Source of the DNA: Branchiostoma floridae
Lineage: Eukaryota > Chordata > Leptocardii > Amphioxiformes > Branchiostomatidae
Length of the DNA stretch: 64,000 bases
Assembly (NCBI RefSeq): GCF_000003815.2
Contig: NC_049996.1
Location: forward strand, 16,784,930-16,848,929
Reading direction: 5' to 3'
The first letter of the stretch is position 1, and each line of letters begins with the position of its first letter. The translations under genes and the position numbers were made by a program. The notes below the pieces were generated by a model that made no database searches, was not told where the DNA came from, and saw only the letters and a list, made by a program, of their open reading frames with translations. Positions 46,701-58,700 of the stretch are shown here, one piece after another.

Positions 46701-49700
46701 GGCTGTTTCCTAGGTGACCGCCAGACCATTCCTATAGTGCAATCTGTAACACCATTTTCCATTGGCTGTTTCCTAGGTGACCCCCAGCCGGAGGTTACTT
46801 GGTACAAAGACGGGCAGGACTGTAGCCAGAATCCCGACTTCGAGATCACGTATATCGAGGGGCAAACGAAACTCGTGATCCCGGAAGTCTTCGACGAGGA
46901 TGCTGGGAAATACACCTGCAAGGCCAAGAACCAGGCTGGCACGGCCGCCTCCACAGCTGAACTTGTGGTCAAGGGTAAGGAATACCCCTGTTATAGGGAA
47001 TTGGTACAGTCTTGCTATGCATTAATGATAGTTTGGCATAGTTCATATCAAATTTATGGGGGGGGAACAAGGACCGGGCTGGCAAAGCCACTTCCACAGC
47101 TGAACTTGTGATCAAGGCTAAGGAACACCCCGGTTAAGGGACTTGGTACAGTCTGTGTATGCAATAGCAATGCTCCGGAATGGTCCATGTTAGAATTATA
47201 GAGGCATGACAAACTGCTTGAACATCAAGACAAAAAGGATAAGAAAAAAAAGGATTATTTCTGCAGTTTGATGACGAGGGGACAAGATGCGAGGGACGCT
47301 CATCCATCGAAGCGACGGGAGAACCAAGAAAGAAAGAATGAAAAGTTGCCATAGTAACGCATATTTATTGTCCTCCGTAGCCGTGACGGAGCCACCAGAC
47401 TTTACGCAGCGGCTGCAGAGCATGCAGGCCAGCGAGGGCGCCATTTGATTACAGTTGCCATAGTAACGCTTGTTTATCTCCCCCCGTAGCCGTGACGGAG
47501 CCACCAGACTTTACGCAGCGCCTGCAGAGCATGCAGGCGAGCGAGGGTGCCCAGGTGCGACTTGAGGTCCGCATCTCAGGCGTGCCCACGCCCGAGATCA
47601 AGTGGTTTCGCGAAGGAGCCGAGATACAGTCGTCACATGACTTCCAGGTGGGTACTCTTCCCAAAGAAGCATGATGTTTTTTACTTTATTTATTTATTTA
47701 TATATCTTACAGTTTCTATCAAACAGAATGTGCACTTTAACATACATCTAGATGGTTAGATTTCTGTAAAACAGTTCCATCCTCAGGCAATGTAGTAAAG
47801 GTACATGTAAGAGCATTAAGAGGAAGAGAGTCTTTTCCAGCTCTATCTCTGGTTTGGTTCTATTAGTACCACCATGTAGAACTAGAAAGCATCACGACCT
47901 TGATCCTTCTGATACAAACTTTCATTGGAAAATTGTAAAAAATCGGATATACAGACAAACATGCACTGTAAATGCAGAAATGTTCGCGGTGGATAAATGT
48001 TCGCGGTTTTCGCGGTGACCACTTCACCGCGAACTTAAAACCACCGCGAATATTTTTCCATTATGGTATTAGACTGCAGTCTATGGTGTTACCGCGAAAT
48101 TAAATCCACCGTGAAAAGTCATTTTTCCCACTACCGCGAAATTAAATCCCCGCGAACTTAAATGCATTTACAGTACCTCCTACACATGCAGCTAACACCT
48201 TCAGTGTAGTCAGTCTAGCCTTGATGAAGGTGACATATGTCGACCAGACTGACTTTGCTGGGATACGTGAGGGGGATCTGTCAGCTCTAAAGTTTGCATA
48301 TTTGTGATAATGTGAATACTAATGTACATATTTGGGATGTTTCCACAGATCATACGTGAGGGGGATCTGGCAGCCCTTGTGATCCGCGAGGCCTTCCCAG
48401 AGGATTCTGGGAAGTTCAGTGTCACGGCGTCCAACAGCGTGGGCAGAGCAACTTCTGCTGCTCACCTCGTCATTTCAGGTAGGGGGCGCCGCTAAACTCT
48501 CATGGTTTCTGCAGTACATCTTTACATGTTTGTAGTAGCAATACCTGTTTTGTTTTCATCGGTGTCCATGTGCGCCGCCATATTGGATTTTGGGTCATGC
48601 ANNNNNNNNNNNNNNNNNNNNNNNNNNNNNNNNNNNNNNNNNNNNNNNNNNNNNNNNNNNNNNNNNNNNNNNNNNNNNNNNNNNNNNNNNNNNNNNNNNN
48701 NNNNNNNNNNNNNNNNNNNNNNNNNNNNNNNNNNNNNNNNNNNNNNNNNNNNNNNNNNNNNNNNNNNNNNNNNNNNNNNNNNNNNNNNNNNNNNNNNNNN
48801 NNNNNNNNNNNNNNNNNNNNNNNNNNNNNNNNNNNNNNNNNNNNNNNNNNNNNNNNNAGGATAATGAACACGCTTCTCTCTGTTTTTACACAGCTGCGGA
48901 AGAATCAGTAGCCATGGAGGCTGCCACAACAGAACAAGTCCAAATCACACAAGCACAGACACAAGCACAACAGATGGATCTCGGATCTGTAAGTAAAAGT
49001 TTTCCGTAAATAGTTTCATTAGGTTGGTAGATCAATTGAACAAAGTCTTCTTCATTGCACAACCTTCTTGAATTCTTCAGTAAGCTCTCAAAGCAAGGTA
49101 CGAGAGGCTGTTGTTTATTTGTTTGTTTGTTTACTGAGTTGTGCTATGTCCTGCAGAGGCTTGAACCTGGAGTGACCGAGGTACAAGAGGCTGTTGTTTG
49201 TTTGTTTATTTGTTTGTTTGTTTGTTTACTGAACCATGCTGTGCTTTGCAGGGGTTTGAACCTGGACCAAGCGAGGTTCGAGAGGCTGTTGTCAGCGCCG
49301 CGGCCAGAAGGGCCGTCGGTGGCGTACAGTACGGAGAACAAACCGTCTCCACACAGCAAGTTGCCGTGGCCGAGGAAGAGCGAAGACGTGCGGTACGTCC
49401 GTTTGTTTGTTTGTTTGTTTGTTTGTGGTTCAAAGTTGGGTCAGGAAGAAACTATCAGTTGATGCTCTGCCTATGAGGCTTCGCGAAAATTTAACTTTTT
49501 TCAAGTAGTTAGTGTGTGTCAGTTATTTCTCTTTTTGCAAACAGTTTAACTTTCCTCAAGCAGTTACCAGGCCTTTGAACATTTGCAAGTGTTCAACCCT
49601 CTTTTACCCTGCATTGACAATTGGTGGCTCTTTGAAATTGAAATTGGTGGCTCTTATTCAACGGCCCTATTTCTCCATTTTCCCAAGTGTGTTATTTGCT

Positions 49701-52700
49701 ATGCTTGGCTGTCTTCTTGCCAGCACCTGCCCTAAACAATTTAACTTCCATATCACAGAGTTTTTAATTTTGAGATGACCCCTTCAAGCATTTTGAATAA
49801 TGCTCAGTAGGTAGAAATTGTTAATTTTCTCTAAAACAAATGCTGAAGCTATCCACCAAACAAACCAATCTTGTGCCTTGCACACTTTTACATTTTGACA
49901 CCAAGGCTCGAAATTCATTTTTGGGATTAGGTGCACTGGTGCACCCAGCTTAAAAAATTGGGTGCACCAAAAATATTTTGGGTGAACCAACTAAATCTAA
50001 GTAGAATGTCTGAAAAACCTAATAACAAAACATTACATGTTATCACATTCTTAAACAAATACCATGACAGACATTTTTATTATCTTTCTAACCCTCTAGT
50101 ATCCTTTGATATCTTTATATACATAAAACCCTGTGCACCCACAGAAAATATTTGGGTGCACAGCTCCAATTTTGGGTGCACCTGGGTGCACATGCACCCA
50201 GTATTTCGAGCCCTGGACACAAACTCTGCAGCTGATACTAATGCTATAGATGGCTTCTGTAGGCTGCAGACTAACGCTGCTGCACGCCGCTTTTTGCTTC
50301 ACAGATCCAAACGTCCCAGCAACAGGTCACAGTTACAGAGCAACAAACGGTACGTCGCTAACCCGCTTCCATCCCTGCTTCTTGTAGTTGTACTTAATTA
50401 AGAATAATTAATTAAGAACTTTCCATTGATAGAGTTGATAATCTGTATAGTGTAGCTAGGGGGTTATCATTTTTCAGTAAGTTGTGCTGTAACTTAAGCA
50501 ATCCAAGTTTCAAGCATGTAACAGAACCATGTCATTCTCTAGATATAGGGACAAGCTAGACTTTCTTTTGTACTAACTACAGATAAAGCTTACAGCTTTG
50601 CTAAAGAAAGCAAATAACATTACAGCTAAAAGAAGTTATGCATAAGGCCCAACAAATGTGCCTTCTACAAGCTTTTTGCAATGCAGTCTTACATGCAGTG
50701 TAATTGTTTAACCTGTTGTCATAATGTAATTTAGAAGAGCTGCAAGTGATTTGAAGTATGGCCTTAAACAGCTATTATACTAATCTCCAGGCAGATTTAC
50801 CAGTGGCATAAGATGATATCAAAGCTGGCCAAGGAGTACATCAACCCAAAGGGAGTCATCAGCCACTGGGAGCCAAACGCACTGCTAGGCTGGCTTCACT
50901 CTTCTGGCAGCTTTTGATACTATCTTATGCTACCTAGGATCTGCTTTTATATACAGCTTTGCTTTGTAGTGTGTTGATGGCAGCTTTCTATGCTTAAATG
51001 CTTTACAGATGGAAGCTGCTAGCATGACTAGTATGCAGGCTTCTAGTACCACAAGTATGCAGGCATCTAGTACCACAAGTATGCAGGCATCTAGTATGAC
51101 TAGCACATCAGCTGAAGAACGCACAGTAACACAGCAGCAACAGGAAATGGTACGACCCAACAACACGCTTTTAGAGGTTATCATTGCAAGCTGGCAACTT
51201 TGGATTGAATGTAGAATGTTAAGGCTTGATCTCTTGGAGTGCAGGAGAGGCAAATGTACGTGCACAATGTACATGTACACTGAGTGTAGTTCTTGTTTTC
51301 AGCAAAGTAGTTGCTCTCCTTTTTAGCATTGCTCAGTCACGATTTGGCTTATGCGAAAATGTCAATGATGCAAACGACTGAATTATGAAATGTTTGCAGG
51401 TAAGTTTAAAGATGGCAAAACTTGGATTTATTAAGCCATAAACATACAATGTAGATGATGAAGTATAAAGTCTAGATGGTGTCATCCATGTACACGGTTT
51501 CTCCATCCATTCGTCTGTCCATTCATTCCACCATCCCTCTCTCCAACCGTGTAGCAAGCGGCATCGGAGACGCGCCAAGTGAGTGGCGGCGTCACCGTGA
51601 CCCGCGAGACACGCGAAGTCGGTGCCGTGACGAGAGTATCACAAGAGGTCGGTCGAGGGTCACAGTTCATGGGTCGTGTTTGATTCCCCCAATCCTTGTG
51701 CATGTCATTGGTTGTCTGCAGAGGCATGCTTGTGGTTTCCATCAAACATACTGCACAAATGGTGCCGTGACCAGAGTGTCATAGTTCATGGGTTGGAGGT
51801 CATAGTTCACTGGTCATGTCTAGTATCTACATAATGCTTGGAATCATGAAAAATAATGGTTGTCTGCTTTTGTAAGATCATAGGCATGGTTACCCCAATG
51901 TATTCTGTCAAATATAGTGTAGAAATGGGTCTGAATTCATAAGTAAGAAGCAAGTCTTGGATGAGACCAGTGTTGCTTCCTTGATTTCCAATTGAAGAGG
52001 AGTAATGCACAAGATGTTGGTAGAAATCCTTTCCAGCATGCTGCTTTGTGGATGGCGACTGCAGGAAAAGGGAAACTTACCAGCTAGAAGTTGTCTTAAG
52101 TCATATTTCAATGCTGCATCCTACCTGTAAAACAGCGACATGCAAACTTTAACTAGGTATTTCATGCATTGACCCTAACAAACTTGATTTCATGGATGAA
52201 GTAAACTGGAGCAGGCCAAAATCTCAGCTAACAATTGAGAACAATCCATTTATGATATGATACTATCCATCCCATTGTCCAATAGGGCTCACTCATTTAT
52301 TGACAATTTCCAGTCAAGAGATTCCTTTTTTTGTGGTTGGTCTGCACTAAACCCAACTGTTTCTGTTGGGAGTTCAAAAATCTGTTGAAAAAAGCAAAAT
52401 TTCTTTTATTGTTGCCGGAAATTCAAAATCTCAGTGCACTAGCTCCATAGTGTCATTCATGAAAATCACAGTTTGTATGGTGTTATAAAAAATCATGTTG
52501 TCATAAACATTATCATCATCATCATCATCATGGCCGCCCTTCCGCAGACCTCCGTGAAGACGTCTCGTCGTTCAGAACAGGTCGTGACCCGTGACCTGGC
52601 CTCGGAGAAGGTCGTGTCGGCCATCGACACCACGCCGATCGACTGGAACGGCAAGAAGAGGCCGCCCGCGCCCGCCAAGAAGGTCCGCACCTTCACGCCG

Positions 52701-55700
52701 GAGGAGCTCTCCGAGATCAAGCAGATGCGCGAGGAGGTCACGCTGCGGGTCGAAGGTCAGGAGATGATGCGGGCTAAAGGAACCGTCATCTCCGCCATCG
52801 AGAAGTCCCCCATCCAGTGGGAGATCCGCCGGATGCAGGAGGAAAAGAGGAGGAAAGAAGAAGCAGAACGGGCAGCGGCTGAGGCCGCAGCCATGGAAAT
52901 TGTGGAGGTTGGTTGGGGAGAAAACAAACGTCTTAAGTCCTACAAGACATGCAAAACTGCACGAAAACATGGCCAAAATGTCCTGTTTTCAAATGCCTGC
53001 CGAGAAGCATGTTGTAGTTTGATGATGATTGGTTTAGCGGGCAGCGGCTGAGGCCGCAGCCATGGAAGTTGTGGAGGTTAGAGCGGAATGTGTAAAGTTC
53101 TATCAGACAAGACTGCACGAAAACCTGGCCAAAATGGTCTATCTCATCTTCAAATACCTTTGATAGGAAGAAGCTGAATGGCCAAAATGGTCTATCCCAT
53201 CAGCAAATGCCTGAGAAGCATGTTGTAGTTTGATGATAACTGGTTTTTAGTGAAAAGGAAGAAGCCAAATGTGGAAGTTGTGGAGGATGGCTGGGTTAGA
53301 GTGGGATGTCTTAAGTCCTATAAGACAAGACTGCACAAAAACCTGGCCAAAAAGGTCTATCTCTTCTTCGAATTCCTGAAAAGTTGTTGCACTTTGATAG
53401 GAAGAAGCTGAATGGGCAGAGGCATAAGCTGCCGCCATGGAAGTTGTGGAGGTTGGTTGGGTTAGAACGAGATGACCTACGCAACAAAAATGCACAAAAC
53501 CTGGCCAAAATGGTCTATCCCATCAATATGGCAGCTGCTGTGGAAGAATTGGAAGTCGGTAGGCACAAAACGGAACATCTAATGTCGTAAGTCAGGCAAC
53601 GAAAACTGGGGACTGGCCAAAGCTTAAGATACACCTTGTAGGTCTGCATGACGACAGTATCTGGATGCTGAGTCCAAAATTCTGTCACAGGAAACATCTT
53701 CTCCAGAACAGAGGAAGAAGTCCCACACAGCATCTTGAAGAAGGCTCTGTGTCTTCTCAGGCTGTCTTGCTTTGTGACATGATGGCAGTTCAGAGTCGGA
53801 TGATGCTATTCCGAAGTTGTTGTTTTTTTCATCCCACATCAAATTCATTCATTGCCACGAGTTTCACTGCAAGGGAATTAGAGGAATTGTTTGACAGGTC
53901 TTTAAGAATTCCTCATGATTCTAAGACGTCTTCCCCTCCTCCTTCAGGTGCAGATGGAAGTAGAAGAAGCGCAAGCACCTCCGCCGGCCCCACCTGCTGA
54001 GCCAGAGGCCATGGAGACTGGAATCTCACAACCCGTCTTCCAGAAGGTACGACTTTCTTAAAGACTCTCTTCACAAAGACAATTGTCTTATCATTAAGTT
54101 ACACCTCACAGAATCTCACAACCCGTCTTCCAGAAGGTACGGCTGTTTCTTAAAGACTATCAGAACAATGACTAGTGTCTTATTGTAACAGTTGTTGTTT
54201 TTTTTACACAAACACCTATTTCTTACATCCACGCCTCACAATCTTACAATTTTCTTGAACAAGATATGGCAGCCTTTTTTTAGACTCTTTACACAAAGTC
54301 TTGTGTCTTAAATCCTCACCACACAATCTGACAACCTGCCTTTTACAATAAGTTTAGTGTCTTGTTATCAAGTTCTACACCACACAATCTACACTCTTGA
54401 CAGAGAGATTTGTATCTTAGACACACAACAAAAAACAAACAAACAACACACAATCTCACAACTAATCTGCCAGAAGGTATGGCAAATTCTTAATGACTCT
54501 TTGTTAAGCTCTCAGTATCTAAAATTTCAGTTGAGGTAGAAGAAATACCAACTCAAGTTAGGTTCTCAGAATTTTACTACTTGAAAAATGATTTTGCAGA
54601 TTGCTCTGTCAATATTCAGATATTGGCTTTATCTTGGTCATTCTAAAAGACAGAAAAAAAGTGATTGCTTTTTGATGTATAAAGACCACCACAAAGTTGA
54701 ACCATTTTCCCTGCCAGTTATGTACTTACTGGGTTTGCCTTGGACCTTTGAATGATAGCAAGCAGGCCAACAGCAGATTTACCAACAAGAAATGCACGGG
54801 AGGGACCCCATGCAACAAGTGCACCAGATGCGCGCCATGCAGCAACAGGTGCAATCCATGCAGCAACTGCAGCAACAACAAATGCAGCCAAACCAAATGC
54901 AGCAACAACAATTGCAACAGCAACAGATGCTACAACTACAGCAACATCAACTGCAACAGCAACAACTGCACCAACAGCAATTGCAGCAACAGCACCAGGT
55001 GCAGTCCCTGCAGCAGCTGCAGCAGCCAGTCTTCACCATGCAGCAGGTGGAGGGCCTGCAGCACATGGCTCCCGCCCGCACGGTGCAGCAGCTGCCTGGT
55101 ATGCAGCAACACATGGTACAGCAGACAACTGTACAGCAGTACCCTGGTGTACAGCATCACATGGTACAGCAGACTACCACCGTCCAACAGCGTAACCCCG
55201 GCGTACAGCAGCACGTGCTGCACACATCCGGGCACACCACTGTGGAGCGGATGCAGCCAGCACTCGCGGCAATCCACCCGGCGCAGGTCATCCACGCGGG
55301 ACACGCCAAGGAGGGAGTGTACCGTGCACACCCAGAGGAGGTGCAGGGGAGCCCGGGACAGCGGCGCCGCGCCCTGATACAGCTACACGAGGGAATCCAC
55401 GCAGACTTCGATGCTCACATCCCGTACTTCCCCAGGGTAGGGCATGGATGTGGTTTCAACTGTCTCACTACCATTCCACCGTATGGAGGGAAATCAATTT
55501 GTCTATCAGTTGTGATTTGTTGCACCACTGCTGCTTCAGTAGATGTTTTTCGTAAGATGTTGGAGTTGGTGCTCAAAAACTCCACTATAGTTTCAGTCTT
55601 AAGCTTTATATGTCTCACTGCTGCTCCAGTAGACAAGAAATTCCTCAGTGGACACCTATCATACAATCCATTCCACTGTAGTGGGAGATCCATTTGTCCA

Positions 55701-58700
55701 AGTTCGCTTGTCAATCAGTTGTGTTTTGTTGCACCACTGCTGCTTCAGTAGATGTTGTTCACAAGATGTTGGAGAAAAATTCCACTATAGATGAAGTTCC
55801 ATCTGTCAATCTTCAGCTTTATGTCTCACTGCTGCTCCAGTAGACAAGAAATCACACATTCCTGTGTAGAAGGAGATCCATTTGTACCAGTTCATGCCCC
55901 GTTCCCCTCAGCTTTGTGTCTCAATGCAGCTTCTGTAGATGTCCTTCACCAGAAAGTCATCGACCAACATGCTCAGGATTTTGCAATAGATGGAGCACTG
56001 TTTTACACCCAATCACTTGTCAAGCTCATTTTCCATTCTCCAGCCCTAGCCCTAGCTCTATGTCCCACTGCAGCTTTTGTAGTTGTCATTCACCAGGAAA
56101 TCATCAGATAAAATCTCATGAGTGCACCAAACTATGATATGTTTGCTTCCTTCATCTGAACCAGATGCCATGGCTGTACTTCCATTTTTCTCAACCTTGA
56201 AGCATTTTCTGCACCCAGTGTCCAATATCATCTCTCTAGCCTTCTTTTCTAGCTCACAGCTTTCACATAAACCAACAACCTTTTCCTTCAAATGCCTTCA
56301 CTGCACTCCTTCTTACTCTACCTGTATCACTTTCACTTTATGCATCTTAGATATTCACTCTCACTTTCATCTCAAATCTTTACAGTGTGTCTTTTCTTGA
56401 AACACAGCACTCCTCTTTACCCTATACCTGCGTCACTTTCACTTTTAGCATCTTAGACATTCACTTGCATCTTCTGCTCTGTGATTCAAACTGTCCGTCC
56501 CTTTCAGACTTGATCATAGTCTTACTGGTGACTACTTCATCTATGCTATATGAGAGCAATCAGAATCTATAGATATCATGTAGTACACAGTACCATTGTA
56601 CACACACAATGCAGCATGTCTGTAGTTTTCTACATTTGTCAGATTTGTGGGTTGTTCCAGGGGTGTAAAAAGATGCAAAATCAGAGCAAAGAATGAGTGA
56701 TAAAGTCAATTGAAGGAATAAATCTGTTTGATTGTTTATCAATTGTGGTATTGAGTCCTCACTGTCTAGCCCCTGGAACTATCCTACACTCTATAATTAA
56801 GTCTACAGTAAGCTTCATTGTAGAATTTTTCATATTGTACTAAATCTTACCCCACAAGCCTATTCATTTTCATGTTATGGCATGTGGTAGGAATAGAATA
56901 GTGTTTATGCACACGATTTTAGTTTTTGAGCTCAGCCTGTAAACTTACAAATTTACCATGACTTGCTGTATATGTGTCTGTCTTTTCCCTAAACTTCATC
57001 TCTCTAATCATTTCATGCATGCGGTCTTGATATAGTGGATGCCATTGAGTTATTGGATTTATTGAAAATCTGTTTGAGAAAATCAAACACTAACTTGTTG
57101 TTTCTGAATCTGCTTGACTACTTGTGTCAGTCCTTGATGCTACATTTTGCTCTGTGATTCATGTTTGACCTCAAATGTCTGAACATCTGAGAAATTATGA
57201 TACAGAATCATTATCGCTACTATGAGAGCAACAGCATCAAATTTTGTTTAGCAAAACTCTAACAAACTGTTAACTGTAAAACTGACATGTACATGTACAG
57301 GAAGTATGTTCTTCCACTTCTTAAGTAAGGAGCATGACACTTATGCACCTGTAAAGTTCTTAAAGCTTGCATCTTGCCAAATCTTACATTTGTATTGTTG
57401 CATTAACATTCCTTTGATTTCATACATTGCGCATTTGTCCTATTTGTGATGTTGCATGTGTAAAAACTGTAATAGCAATTTGGTAGAATGCTTCCCAGAT
57501 TTTTTTTTAAATTTTCATTTCGTTTTTGTGTGTTTCAATGCACTAACATACATATTTATGTCTAGTTCATTTTGTAGAATGTCACCACCAAACTTAGTCT
57601 ATACATGGACATGTTTTTAATCATAATCTGTACGAGACATAATTGCAGAGGACGTTCGTTAACTGTTTATTTATGTGTTCGTTCCTGCCAGGCCCTGTCA
57701 GACATCACAGCTGAGGAGGGGGAATGTGTCATATTTGAGTGCATCGTTCTGGGCGAGCCGCAGCCACACGTCAAGTGGTACGTTTGTCTTCAAAACTTGT
57801 TCTGTTCCCTTGCTGTTTGGCTTTCAAATCTGAATAGCATAATACATTGTACATGCTTTTAGTAAAGTGGTAAGTTAATGTCTTGTATCCTACCTTTTTA
57901 TATATGTATGTAGGCTTTTAAAGCCCCGTAAAAAGATTTTTTCAAGGAGCAACATATACTTCTGTACAGATTCGAAAAAAATTACATAATGTTTGCTCTC
58001 ATATGTATTTGTTATAATTAACTCCAGTTTAAAGTCATTTTCAGCTCCCAGATCATTGAAAATTTAGCCCTGTCAAAAATAGCAATTTGCAGTATGAAGC
58101 TTAGCCTTTTTTTGTTGATGGTGATAGATTCTTACAAAAACGTATCACATTTTGTGATTTTCAAAAGATGCTACTGACAGAATCACATTTACATGGCCTT
58201 GGACCAAGTGTTTATTGTTTATTTATTTGTTTGTTTGAACCTTTGTTTGTTTTCCCCAGGTTCCGCGAAGGCGCCGAGATCGAGAGCTCCCCAGACTTCA
58301 CCATCTCTATGGAAGGTGATGTCGCCAGGCTGGTGATATCCGAGGTGTTCATCGACGATGCCGGCAAGTTCACGTGCACCGCGCTGAACGACGCGGGCAG
58401 CAGGTCTTGTTACTGCTTCCTGCACGTCAACGGTAAGCAACAAACAAGTAAACAAAATAAATAAACAACAAACATAAACAAGCAGGCAGTAGGTCTTGCT
58501 ACCGCTTCCTGCACGTCAACGGTAAGCAACAAACAAATAAACAAAATAAATAAACAACAAACATAAACAAGCAGGCAGCAGGTCTTATGTTGGTTCTCAG
58601 AATTTAAAACATAATACCTAATTTAAATATGAGCCTATGAGAGCTATGAATTGGTAAGCTTCAAGTTTTCCTTACAAGGTTCTGTTTTCATCTTGACCTT

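Larger units (their letters stand above)
43543..46776. other. Titin intron 2
   Basis: No exon recognised. From about 44240 to 45110 a degenerate tandem repeat recurs (TTTCTGATGTCATTCGGAGC; TTTCCTGCTGTTT; GTGCCAAACTAGAGTCA). A CTCCAAGCAGATC-family MITE lies at 46014-46186. The last ~140 bp are copies of the Z1 acceptor region. Confidence 0.6.

Noticed and set aside
47381-47444. Upstream Z2 copy as an alternative first half of Z2
   Set aside because: It stops after about 21 codons with no donor and runs into intron sequence.
48500-49009. Open frames crossing N gaps (also at 27943-28428 and 29855-30352)
   Set aside because: Runs of N translate as unknown residues; they are not evidence of coding.
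52473-53051. Protein starting at the ATG at 52473
   Set aside because: The upstream part is intron with an ATC/CAT microsatellite. The titin phase and acceptor place the exon start at 52548 and its end at 52907.
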